Notes: generated by a model not told the origin, from the letters alone. DNA of 11,055 nt from an uncultured Ruminococcus sp. (GCA_902783705.1 CACZSA010000352.1:1-11055); one strand, 5' to 3'. Positions 1-7,254 are shown, counted from the stretch's first letter. Numbers and translations are program-made.

Positions 1-804
1 ATAGGCGGTGAGCGTCCGGCGCAGGGCCAGGGAATCCGGGGTGTACCACGAGCGGCTGACATAGACCGTGTCCTTCACATGGTGGTGTCGGAAGGTGAAG
101 ATCGGCATCCCGGGCGCGTCCTCCGCGGCGGCCTCGAGCTCGCCCTTCAGCCAGCGAATCTGCGCGGCGGGGTAGTCGTTCGTGTTCCGCGGGGAGACAC
201 CGATGATGTGGAAGCCGTGGATGACCTCGTGCGGGTCGAGCGTGTCGCTCATGCATTCGAGGAAGACGTCCGGACCGCCGCCGATCCACTCATGGTTGCC
301 CATGGTGGCAAGAAGGCGCGTTTCGGGACGGATGTGCGAGGCGATGATCGCGTTCAGGGCTTCGTATTCGTAGTCCCAGCCCGTGTTCGTGATGTCCCCC
401 GCCATGACCACGGCGTCGAGGTTCTGATACGTCGGGTGCGCGTCGGCGTAGCGGTAGGCGGAATCGAAGAGCTTGCCGAGCCGGACGGCCCGCTCGTTCG
501 TCGTATCGGTGATATGCGTGTCGGAGCAGACCGCCAGCCGGATCGCCGGGACAAAGTCCGCGGGGGCGCCGTTCGTCGGGCTGTCCTCCGGTTCCGGGGG
601 AGACTCCGGTTCGTCCGGTTCGTCCGGTGTGACCGCGTCGGTCTGGGGCGCGTCGGTTTCGGGCGTCTCCGCTGCGGGCGTTGTCGTGTCCGTCGCCGGC
701 GTGTCGGCGGGTTTCCTGCCCGTGCAGGAGAAGAGCGGGGCCGCGAGGAGCAGGACCGTCAGCGCGAGGGCCGCTTGCTTTTTGTGATTCTTGAAAGTCA
801 GCAT
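1..804 (-). CDS. Calcineurin-like metallophosphoesterase lipoprotein (3' end beyond window)
   Basis: The frame is open to the left edge, giving the first 268 residues. Residues 1-27 form a lipoprotein signal (Lys-rich start, Leu/Ala core, lipobox-like LFSC with Cys27), so the mature protein should be tethered outside the membrane. Residues 28-85 are a Thr/Pro/Glu/Asp-rich linker. The catalytic domain starts near residue 88 and shows the metallophosphoesterase (PF00149-type) signature: DTH (Asp95, His97), GD (Gly136-Asp137), GNHE (169-172) and a later HHH (240-242). These are the usual di-metal ligands, so a phosphomonoesterase or phosphodiesterase activity is likely; the substrate cannot be read from sequence. 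The start at 804 has GGGAGG 6 bases upstream. It lies 14 bp after the stop of the GH116 gene and has no promoter of its own, so it is the second gene of that operon. The remaining metal-ligand region and the true C-terminus lie outside the window. Confidence 0.88.
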   Translation of the reverse strand, partial: MLTFKNHKKQAALALTVLLLAAPLFSCTGRKPADTPATDTTTPAAETPETDAPQTDAVTPDEPDEPESPPEPEDSPTNGAPADFVPAIRLAVCSDTHITDTTNERAVRLGKLFDSAYRYADAHPTYQNLDAVVMAGDITNTGWDYEYEALNAIIASHIRPETRLLATMGNHEWIGGGPDVFLECMSDTLDPHEVIHGFHIIGVSPRNTNDYPAAQIRWLKGELEAAAEDAPGMPIFTFRHHHVKDTVYVSRSWYTPDSLALRRTLTAY

Positions 805-818
805 GCCGTCCTCCCGAG

Positions 819-3329
819 TCATTCGTTTCCGGTGTCCGCGATCACAATTTCAAATCCCGCGGGCGCCTCGACTGTCCATCCGTCGAGCGAGCCCTCCTCC
901 ACCGTGAGGACGAGACGGTCCTGTGTGAACGCCGCCGTCGCCGAGAAGAAGCAGGTCACGACGGGCACGGTCAGCGGCACGGTATAGGGCGCGAGGCGGA
1001 GGATCCGCTTCTCCGCGTCGACCGAGAGCCCGGAGGCCGCGATCATCGTCGTCCAGGAGGAGAGCGGGCGGGTGTAGCGGAATCCGCATTCCCAGTGGTT
1101 CCAGAGCGCGCCGAAACGCCGCTGATTCTCGTGGATCACGGAGACGACGTCGTCGGCATATTCCGGCCTGCCCGTCATCAGGGCGAGCGCGGCGACGGTG
1201 TACCCGATCCCGGTCCAGTTGGCCTCCGCCTGACAGTTGCGGTAGGTCATGAGGTGGACCGGAGGCGCGAAGGTCGCGTTGACGAGGCCGCCGTCCCGGG
1301 TGAAATTCGAGGCCATGACGGCGTCGAGGACCGAACGGACCCGCTCGTCCGGGAGATTCTTCCCGATCCCCGCGGCGCGCAGGAACCATTCGCCGTCGAT
1401 CTGATCGGTCATGAGGGAGCCGTCCTCTTCCTCGTCCCCGCGCCGCCAGAGACGGTAGTACCGCCCGTTCCAGAGGAGCCGCTCGAGGGAGAGAAGGCCC
1501 CGCTCGCGCAGTTCATGCCACTCTTCCCGTCGTCCTTCGTCGCCCATCGCCCCGGCGATCTTTTCCGCGGCGAGGAGGGCGGCGAGCCAGAGGACGGAGA
1601 TATACGCGGGCGTCCCCGAGAAGTTCCACGCGTCGTAGGTGTTTCGCTTCGTGCCCTCGTCCGGGAGGCCGTCCCCGTCCGTGTCGAGGAGGCGCATCGA
1701 ATCCATCGCCCGCTGGACCGGGACCCAGAGGCGTTCGAGATATCCCCGGTCGCCTGTGGAGAGATAGTCCCGGCAGACCATCAGCACGAACTGGTGATTC
1801 ATGTCCACGCGGTCGAAGCCGTTGTCGACGTGGTCGAGGTCGGGCGTGAAGAAGTGGTGGACCCGCCCGTCCGAACGCTGATGCGCCGCGCCCATTTCCA
1901 TCTGCCGCTTCTGCAGGTCAGGGAAGAGCGCGAGGAGCCCGAACGACGCCTGATAGGTGATGTCCGTCGTGTGGAAGCCGCAGTAGCCGAGCCCCTCCCA
2001 GAGGCCGAACTTGCCGTCGAGGAGAAGCCACGAATCCTTGACGATCGTGGACAGATGCGCGCTCCAGGAATCCGGGTAGACCGCCGGCATGCTCGTGCGG
2101 TAAAGGAGATCGGCAAAGCGCACGGCTCCGCCCTCGATGATGTCCCGGTTCTCCGCGAGGTACCGGTTGGCTTCCCGCGCGTCACGGAAGCGGTTCTCAT
2201 ACCAGTGCCCGAGCCGACGCCCGTCCGCGCCCCAGTGATTCGGGAAGAACCACGAGAGGATGAAGCGGACCTCCCGCGTCTCCCCCGGCGCGAGGGTCGT
2301 TTTGCTGCACAGGGCGCACGCGCCGAAGCGGTCGTCGATCTCGCGGAGGGAGGAGCGGCACGCGGCGAGGAATTCTTCCTGTTCTCCGCGTGTCGAGGGG
2401 AAGCCGGGGCGGATCGTGCGCACTCTCGAAAGGATCGAGCGGGCGAAGGGATAGGCCGAAATCGCCTCGACGCGCCGCTCGATCGCCTCGTCCGTCAGCT
2501 CGTCGAGCCGGCGCGGGATCGGATCGGGACGCCTGCCCGCGGTTGTGTCCGGGAGGCTGCCCGTCTCGCGGAAGCCGAACAGGAACGATTCCTGCGAGAC
2601 GCCGAGGGAGGAGGACGCGACGTATTCCCGGAGAAAGCGGAAGGTATCGCCCGCGATGGAGGTGATCTCCCCGCCCTCGGCCGAGTAGCAGAGGGATCCG
2701 CGGTCCGCCTCGCGGCTTCGGCTGTCCCACGGCTCGGCGGGGACGGCGTCGAGGAAGATCTCCCGCCGGCCGTCGACGTCCCGCGCCTCGTTTACGCAGC
2801 CCTCGCGGTTGCAGAAGCCCGGCTCGAGGGAGGAGAGGAGGCTCACGGCGAGGGGATGATCCGTCGGATTGTGCAGCGTGAAGGTGAGATAGAAGCCCGG
2901 GGTCGCGCTGTCCTCCGTGCGGTGGGGAACGAAGGGCGCGGCGGCCCGCATCTTCACCTCGACCGGGAGCGCGGAATCCTCGTACGCGAGCTCGGCGACG
3001 GGGAAGCGCCCGTCAAAGACGATCCGCTCGACGGGCTTGTTCCACGGGAACATCCGATAGGTGAAGTCCTGCCAAGCCGTCCGCTGACCGAGCTTGCGCA
3101 CGACGGGGCGGGAGCCCTCCTCCTCGCTCCGCACCCAGAACGAGAGCGCGCCGACCGATCCTTCGCCGTCGTCGGCAGGCTCCTCGAAGCAGCGTCTCGC
3201 CCAGCGGGGCTGATTCGCGATCTGCCATTCGTGAAACTCGCCGTCCGGGAAGAGCTCGACCGAGCCCGTCCCGATGCCGCCGAGCGCGATGCCGCACAGC
3301 TGCGGCGCTTCCGAGATGATTCTTGCCAT
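819..3329 (-). CDS. GH116 family beta-glycosidase (GBA2-like, cytosolic)
   Basis: The 836-residue protein matches glycoside hydrolase family 116 (bile-acid beta-glucosidase/non-lysosomal glucosylceramidase type), which removes beta-linked glucose or xylose with retention. Evidence: the N-terminal GGIGTGSVELFPDGEF segment (17-32), a beta-rich N-terminal domain to about residue 370, then an (alpha/alpha)6-type catalytic domain. Glu445 in FGLWEG is the expected nucleophile and Asp566 in NTYDAW the expected acid/base; they are 121 residues apart, between the spacing I recall for the archaeal SSO1353 and for the larger TxGH116/GBA2 enzymes. DTDGDGLPD (549-557) resembles a calcium-binding loop, and DQIDGEWF (642-649) matches the conserved xQxxGxW element. 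There is no signal peptide or membrane segment, so it should act in the cytosol on imported glycosides. The start at 3329 has GGAGG 4 bases upstream. It is first in an operon with the downstream phosphoesterase and diverges from the surface-protein gene at 3583. Exact substrate (glucoside, xyloside, lipid-linked) is unknown. Confidence 0.93.
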   Translation of the reverse strand: MARIISEAPQLCGIALGGIGTGSVELFPDGEFHEWQIANQPRWARRCFEEPADDGEGSVGALSFWVRSEEEGSRPVVRKLGQRTAWQDFTYRMFPWNKPVERIVFDGRFPVAELAYEDSALPVEVKMRAAAPFVPHRTEDSATPGFYLTFTLHNPTDHPLAVSLLSSLEPGFCNREGCVNEARDVDGRREIFLDAVPAEPWDSRSREADRGSLCYSAEGGEITSIAGDTFRFLREYVASSSLGVSQESFLFGFRETGSLPDTTAGRRPDPIPRRLDELTDEAIERRVEAISAYPFARSILSRVRTIRPGFPSTRGEQEEFLAACRSSLREIDDRFGACALCSKTTLAPGETREVRFILSWFFPNHWGADGRRLGHWYENRFRDAREANRYLAENRDIIEGGAVRFADLLYRTSMPAVYPDSWSAHLSTIVKDSWLLLDGKFGLWEGLGYCGFHTTDITYQASFGLLALFPDLQKRQMEMGAAHQRSDGRVHHFFTPDLDHVDNGFDRVDMNHQFVLMVCRDYLSTGDRGYLERLWVPVQRAMDSMRLLDTDGDGLPDEGTKRNTYDAWNFSGTPAYISVLWLAALLAAEKIAGAMGDEGRREEWHELRERGLLSLERLLWNGRYYRLWRRGDEEEDGSLMTDQIDGEWFLRAAGIGKNLPDERVRSVLDAVMASNFTRDGGLVNATFAPPVHLMTYRNCQAEANWTGIGYTVAALALMTGRPEYADDVVSVIHENQRRFGALWNHWECGFRYTRPLSSWTTMIAASGLSVDAEKRILRLAPYTVPLTVPVVTCFFSATAAFTQDRLVLTVEEGSLDGWTVEAPAGFEIVIADTGNE

Positions 3330-3388
3330 AATGCCTCCGTGGAGCGCCCGGATCCTCCGCGACGCCCGTATCTTTCATTATTTTGTTC

Positions 3389-3417
3389 AGTATAGCACAA
3401 AATCCCCGGTCTTTCAA
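3389..3417 (-). promoter_or_regulatory. Sigma-A-type promoter of the GH116-phosphoesterase operon
   Basis: Read on the minus strand, the -35 is TTGAAA (3417-3412), the spacer is exactly 17 bp and the -10 is TATACT (3394-3389), preceded by TGC, i.e. an extended -10. Transcription should begin near 3382 and give a leader of about 50 bases before the GH116 start. Confidence 0.85.
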
Positions 3418-3423
3418 CACTTC

Positions 3424-3443
3424 TTTTCAATAAATAGTGAAAA
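3424..3443. promoter_or_regulatory. Inverted repeat between divergent promoters (possible operator)
   Basis: TTTTCA (3424-3429) and its reverse complement TGAAAA (3438-3443) flank an 8-base AT-rich centre. The repeat sits midway between the two outward-facing -35 boxes (3412-3417 and 3450-3455), where one regulator or an UP-element could influence both genes. The arms are only 6 bp and AT-rich, so chance is possible. Confidence 0.3.
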
Positions 3444-3449
3444 ATGATA

Positions 3450-3478
3450 TTGCATTCCTTGTCGGAATGTGCTATAAT
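3450..3478 (+). promoter_or_regulatory. Sigma-A-type promoter of the surface protein gene
   Basis: The -35 is TTGCAT (3450-3455), the spacer is 17 bp and the -10 is a perfect TATAAT (3473-3478) with an extended TGC in front. The predicted start near 3485 gives a leader of roughly 98 bases. The -10 context TGTGCTATA is identical to that of the opposing GH116 promoter. Confidence 0.88.
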
Positions 3479-3490
3479 ACCTAAGTACCT

Positions 3491-3570
3491 CTGTGCAGGC
3501 GGCGCGGGATTTCCTTTGCGGGACCCCGGCGCGGGCACAGTCCGAATACCCATTTTTTCCTTAAAAGGAA
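3491..3570 (+). other. Structured 5' leader of the surface protein mRNA
   Basis: The leader can fold into a long hairpin closed by CTGTGC (3491-3496) with GCACAG (3535-3540), with an inner GC stem GCGCGGG (3502-3508) against CCCC-G-GCGC (3524-3532). Nearer the gene, TTCCT (3557-3561) can pair with AGGAA (3566-3570), which overlaps the purine-rich ribosome-binding tract (AAGGAAGGAG). This could stabilise the transcript or modulate initiation. I recognise no known riboswitch or T-box class in it, and no sequence-based prediction was run. Confidence 0.35.
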
Positions 3571-3582
3571 GGAGACAACAGC

Positions 3583-5721
3583 ATGTACCTCATGAAGAAG
3601 GCCCTCGCGGCGCTCTGCCTGACCGCTCTGGTCGGGACGGCTGCCGCAATCCCCACCGCGGCGGCGGACGAACCGACCACCGTTGCGCACTGGAGATTCC
3701 AGAATGACCCCGCGTACGTCACCGGATCCGTGGACGACGACAACATCACCGTTCACGACCTGACCGGAAACGGCAACGACCTCGTTGTGGCGACTGTCGG
3801 CAACGGCGATCAGCTCGACATTTTCACGTGGGATGACGGATGCGATATTCCGACGGCAAAAGGAAATACCGCGCTGAAATTCGACAACACCAAGAAGCAG
3901 GCTGCGACGGTTGACCCGTACACCGAAGCGGAAACCAGCTACACCGGCGGCTACACCTCCGGCAAGTATCTCGAAACGGTTGAGAACGCGCCGATGAACT
4001 CGATGACCTTCGAGGAAGGCTTCTCCTTCGAGATCGTCTACAAGCTCTCTTCCGAGCTTGACAACAACTACAACCGCTACACCGGTCTCTTCTCCCGCCA
4101 GGGCGTTGTAGATACCGCAAACGAGCCTCCGTTTTCCATCGCGCTTACCGAGTGGAGCAACGATGCGAACGGCACGCTGGGCGTCAACGGCACCGGCATG
4201 CAGTATGTGCATGTCGATCCGGACGGAATGAAGACCAATCAGGAATATAACGATGGCGCGGGCACGATGTACGGCGGCGAATGGCACCACATCCTCGTCA
4301 CCGGCGAAGACGATATGACGGAAATCTACATCGACGGCAACGATGTGGCGCTCATCGGCGAATCCACGGCGATCGCCGTCACCGATCCCTCCTTCTCCTG
4401 GGAAGTCGGCGTCGGCCGTAAGCTCGGCGAAGGCCACGAAGGCGATTCCAAGAACGTGAACTCTCCGGAAGGCATGATCCGCCGTCTGTTTGCGGGCGAC
4501 ATCTCCGAGATCCGCGTTACCAATCATTACATGGAGAACGAGGAATCTCTGTTCTTCAAATCCGCAGACATCAACTATTCTGCGGCGGGCGGCGCGTCTG
4601 CCGGCACGGCTGAGGCTGAGGAAGCTCCGGCGGCTGCTACCGGCGCTGAGCTGCTCAACAAGTCCTGGGACACCATCTTTGTGGACTATGAAATGATGGT
4701 CGACGGCAGCGCGAACGTGTGGCTCGCCGACAACCCGGTAGCAGGCCCGATCGATCAGGTTGAGGTCCGCGGCTGGGCGCATCTCTCCACCCCGATCACG
4801 GCGTTCGCCTATGCCATCGACGGCGGCGATCCCGTGAAGTCCGAAGATTTCATTCAGGACAGACCCGACGTCAAGGCCGCGATCCACGAGGATGCGGAAG
4901 GCTTTGACATCTCCATCGAGCTCGAAGGCCTCGCGGTCGGCGATCACCTGATCAAGGTCTACGCGGTCGACGCGGACGGCAATCTGGTCGACACCACCTT
5001 CGATTTCCCCATCACCATCGAGGCGAAGCCCTCGAAGGGTCTTGCCACCGTGGAAGACGCCGCGAAGGGCAAGAACATCATCACGAACTATGAATTCGTC
5101 TCCGGCTCCAATGGCTTCGGCGGCGAAGGCCCGGAAAACCTCTTCGACGGCGACACCGCCACGAAGTTCTGCACCAACGAGTTCCCGGCGGAAGCGATCG
5201 CCAAGCTCGACGGCGTGTACAAGATCACCGGCTTCACCATGGCGACGGCGAACGACAACGCGGACTACAACGGCAGATCCCCGAACGCGTGGACCATCTC
5301 CGTTTCTCCCGACGGCGAGAACTGGACCGACCTCAAGAAGGGCGACGACAGCTTCTTCGAAGAGCTGAACTTCACCTACTTCGCGGGCGACGGCAAGGCG
5401 GAGAACGTCGGCTACGTCAAGTTCACGGCGGACGGCACGGCCTCCGGCACCTTCCAGGTTTCCGAGCTGACCCTGTTCGGCGACAAGACCGGCGACGCTC
5501 CGGCGGCTGAAGAAGCTCCCGCCGAGGAAGAGACGCCCGCTCCTGCGGAAGAGGAGACCCCGGCTGAGACGCCCACGACGACGGAACCCACGACTCCCGC
5601 GGCGGACACGAAGCCTGCGGAAACCGAAACCGCGAAGAGCGGCTGCGGCTCCATGATCGGCGGCGGCCTCATCGTGCTCGTCACCGTCCTCGGCTCCGCG
5701 TGGATCGCGAAGAGACGGTAA
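3583..5721 (+). CDS. Secreted membrane-anchored protein with LamG-like and F5/8 type C-like modules
   Basis: The 712-residue product reads as a surface adhesin or carbohydrate-binding protein. Residues 1-28 are a signal peptide (basic start, hydrophobic core, AAA before Asp29). Residues about 33-330 look like a concanavalin/LamG-type jelly roll (AHWRF opening, FSFEIVYK at 147-154, EWHHILVTGEDDMTEIYIDG at 233-252, FAGDISEIRV near 303-312). Residues 331-352 are an Ala/Glu linker. Residues about 355-480 are a beta-rich module I cannot name (EVRGWAHLSTPI, AYAIDGGDPV). Residues about 490-632 resemble an F5/8 type C (discoidin) domain (NLFDGDTATKF, 519-528). A Glu/Pro/Thr-rich stalk (638-685) leads to Cys688, a hydrophobic segment (about 691-709) and terminal KRR. 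No catalytic residues are evident. The start at 3583 has GGAAGGAG 8 bases upstream; the Met at 3592 is too far from it. Arginine codons avoid CGG until the last codons, unlike neighbouring genes, which suggests high expression. It has its own promoter and terminator. Confidence 0.85.
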   Translation: MYLMKKALAALCLTALVGTAAAIPTAAADEPTTVAHWRFQNDPAYVTGSVDDDNITVHDLTGNGNDLVVATVGNGDQLDIFTWDDGCDIPTAKGNTALKFDNTKKQAATVDPYTEAETSYTGGYTSGKYLETVENAPMNSMTFEEGFSFEIVYKLSSELDNNYNRYTGLFSRQGVVDTANEPPFSIALTEWSNDANGTLGVNGTGMQYVHVDPDGMKTNQEYNDGAGTMYGGEWHHILVTGEDDMTEIYIDGNDVALIGESTAIAVTDPSFSWEVGVGRKLGEGHEGDSKNVNSPEGMIRRLFAGDISEIRVTNHYMENEESLFFKSADINYSAAGGASAGTAEAEEAPAAATGAELLNKSWDTIFVDYEMMVDGSANVWLADNPVAGPIDQVEVRGWAHLSTPITAFAYAIDGGDPVKSEDFIQDRPDVKAAIHEDAEGFDISIELEGLAVGDHLIKVYAVDADGNLVDTTFDFPITIEAKPSKGLATVEDAAKGKNIITNYEFVSGSNGFGGEGPENLFDGDTATKFCTNEFPAEAIAKLDGVYKITGFTMATANDNADYNGRSPNAWTISVSPDGENWTDLKKGDDSFFEELNFTYFAGDGKAENVGYVKFTADGTASGTFQVSELTLFGDKTGDAPAAEEAPAEEETPAPAEEETPAETPTTTEPTTPAADTKPAETETAKSGCGSMIGGGLIVLVTVLGSAWIAKRR

Positions 5722-5757
5722 TCCGAACCGAACCGAAACAAACAGCGCACAGCGCAG

Positions 5758-5793
5758 AAAGACGGATGCCCCCGCGGGTGTCCGTCTTTTTTT
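5758..5793 (+). terminator. Rho-independent terminator of the surface protein gene
   Basis: AAAGACGGA (5758-5766) pairs with TCCGTCTTT (5781-5789), with an additional CCC/GGG inner stem, and the hairpin runs directly into a seven-T tract (5787-5793). It begins 36 bases after the stop codon. Confidence 0.9.
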
Positions 5794-5811
5794 GCCATTT
5801 CTTCAAAGCAG

Positions 5812-5845
5812 AAAAAAGCCTCGCGGGATCGCTCCTGCGGGGCTT
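5812..5845 (-). terminator. Rho-independent terminator of the lyxose isomerase gene
   Basis: On the minus strand AAGCC (5845-5841) pairs with GGCTT (5820-5816), extended by CGC/GCG after one mismatch, and the stem is followed by a T-run (5817-5812). It lies 26 bases beyond the isomerase stop and faces the plus-strand terminator at 5758-5793, so the two convergent genes are insulated. Confidence 0.8.
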
Positions 5846-5871
5846 GCGCGTATGAGGGACTTCTCCGGTAT

Positions 5872-6543
5872 TTATTTTGCCCGGGGATATTCGTTGCAGA
5901 GCAGGTATTCGGGCGCCTCGTCCTCTTCGATCTCGGCGAAGCGCGGCTGCTTTTCGAGGAAGCGGTTGTCCGTCGTGTCGTCGTTCACCATCGACACCTC
6001 GCCGACCACCGCGTCGCCGCCGTCTCCCCAGAAGGTGTGGTAGAGATAGCGCTGCATCGTGATCGATTCGCCGGGCTTCAGGTGCAGGATCGTTCCCGCG
6101 GGCACCGTGCGCGTGATGCCGTCGGTCGTGACCGGGACGTCCGCGTGGGAGAGGTTTTCGTTGTCGTCCGCCATCCAGACCTGCACGGCGAGATCCGCAC
6201 CGCCGCGGTTGATGATGTCCTCCATCTTGTGCCAGTGGAAGTGCAGGGGCGTGACCTGATTCTCGCGCACCAGCATGATCTTCTCGGCGTAGGTCTTCGA
6301 GGCCGGATCGTCCGGGTTGCCGTTGCGGATCGTCACGAGCTGCAGGCCGGTCTTATGGAAATCGCCGGAGCCGAAATCCGTGATGTCCCAGCCGAGCATC
6401 CGGTCCCGGATCTCGTCGTATTCGTGTCCGAGCGTCTTCCACGTTTCTGCCGGAATGTCGCAGAAGGGGGGCAGGCGGAAGGAGATTTTGTCGAGCGCGT
6501 CGCGCATTTCCCGGATATAGCGGTTGATTTCGGATCGCTTCAT
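5872..6543 (-). CDS. D-lyxose ketol-isomerase (cupin type)
   Basis: The 223-residue protein matches the D-lyxose isomerase family (PF07385; same family as Bacillus YdaE), cytosolic metal-dependent cupins that interconvert D-lyxose and D-xylulose and often also D-mannose and D-fructose. Evidence: the typical N-terminal helical segment, PPFCDIP (25-31), the GWDITDFG segment (51-58), the first cupin motif HFHWHKME with likely metal ligands His101, His103 and Glu108, and the second-motif histidine in YHTFW (His169). Length is normal for the family. An in-frame GTG at 6552 would lie almost on the ribosome binding site, whereas the ATG at 6543 has GGAG 8 bases upstream, so 6543 is the start. It has its own promoter (6582-6610) and terminator. 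With the GH116 enzyme and the GxGYxYP protein nearby, it fits a sugar-use neighbourhood, but no kinase or transporter is present here to name the pathway. Confidence 0.93.
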   Translation of the reverse strand: MKRSEINRYIREMRDALDKISFRLPPFCDIPAETWKTLGHEYDEIRDRMLGWDITDFGSGDFHKTGLQLVTIRNGNPDDPASKTYAEKIMLVRENQVTPLHFHWHKMEDIINRGGADLAVQVWMADDNENLSHADVPVTTDGITRTVPAGTILHLKPGESITMQRYLYHTFWGDGGDAVVGEVSMVNDDTTDNRFLEKQPRFAEIEEDEAPEYLLCNEYPRAK

Positions 6544-6581
6544 CTTCGTCACTCCTTTTTTCGTGTCCGATGTACGATCCT

Positions 6582-6610
6582 ATTGTAGCACGATGCGGCT
6601 GAAAAATCAA
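6582..6610 (-). promoter_or_regulatory. Promoter of the lyxose isomerase gene
   Basis: On the minus strand: -35 TTGATT (6610-6605), 17-bp spacer, -10 TACAAT (6587-6582) preceded by TGC. The -35 box begins 14 bases past the VWA stop codon, and I see no terminator in that gap, so read-through from the VWA gene could add to isomerase expression. Confidence 0.75.
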
Positions 6611-6624
6611 GGGGCGGGGAAGAA

Positions 6625-7254
6625 TCAGTCCTCCGACTTCATGGCGGCGATGCAGGCTTCCATCGGCGCGCCCTCCCGCATCGTTCCGACCGCGCGGGAG
6701 ATACGCCGGTAGAGCTTCGCCGTCTCCGCGCTGTCCGCCGTGTAGTTCATCGAGGCCTCGCGCGGGATCCCGATGCTCTCGGCGGTCTCCGCGGCGTCGA
6801 TGTTCGCGGCGAGGAAGAGGAATTCCCAGCCGTCCTTTTTCTTCGCGTCCTCGACCATGCGGCGCACCTCGCGTCCCCGGTACTTCCGGCTCGCGTTCTC
6901 CATGCCGTCCGTCGTGATGATGAAGAGCGTGCGCTCCGGACGGTCCTCCTCCCGCGCGTAGCGGTGGATCGTCGCGATGTGCCGGATCGCGCCGCCGAGC
7001 GCGTCGTACAGGGCCGTGCATCCCGCGGCGCAGTATTCCCGCCGTGTCATTTTCGGCACCTCGGCGAGCGGCAGGCGGTCGTGGATTACCTCGCAGTCAC
7101 TCGCGAAGAGAACGGTCGAGACGAGGCACTCCCCGTCCTCCTCCTTCTGCTTTGCGATCATCGAATTGAAGCCGCCGATCGTGTCCTCCGTCAGGTGCTC
7201 CATCGATCCGCTCCGGTCGAGAATGAAGACAAGCTCCGTCAGTCCTTTTTTCAT
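6625..7254 (-). CDS. Stand-alone VWA (von Willebrand factor A) domain protein
   Basis: The 209-residue protein is almost entirely one VWA domain. A complete metal-ion-dependent adhesion site is visible: DRSGS (Asp13, Ser15, Ser17), Thr80 in GCTALYDA, and Asp116 in TTDGMEN. The opening ELVFILDRSGSM is the usual first strand and MIDAS loop. There is no signal peptide, lipobox or membrane helix, so it should be cytosolic, where small VWA proteins of this kind act as metal-dependent protein-binding modules, often with kinases, phosphatases or AAA ATPases (TerY-like proteins are one example). No such partner is next to it here; the nearest upstream gene is the macrodomain protein. The start at 7254 has GGAGG 9 bases upstream and its own promoter at 7298-7303. 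Function beyond metal-dependent binding cannot be assigned. Confidence 0.88.
   Translation of the reverse strand: MKKGLTELVFILDRSGSMEHLTEDTIGGFNSMIAKQKEEDGECLVSTVLFASDCEVIHDRLPLAEVPKMTRREYCAAGCTALYDALGGAIRHIATIHRYAREEDRPERTLFIITTDGMENASRKYRGREVRRMVEDAKKKDGWEFLFLAANIDAAETAESIGIPREASMNYTADSAETAKLYRRISRAVGTMREGAPMEACIAAMKSED

Noticed and set aside
79..987. 302-codon plus-strand frame spanning two minus-strand genes
   Set aside because: It crosses the junction of the phosphoesterase and GH116 genes, both of which show family motifs, and itself shows none.
1095..3395. 766-codon open frame on the plus strand opposite the GH116 gene
   Set aside because: It is a shadow of GC-rich codon bias: the translation is Arg/Glu/Val/Ala-rich with no recognisable domain, no ribosome binding site, and it ends inside the opposing gene's promoter.
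3481..4947. 488-codon open frame on the minus strand opposite the surface protein gene
   Set aside because: Its translation has no domain signature, while the plus strand encodes a signal peptide, recognisable domains and an anchor with matching promoter and terminator.
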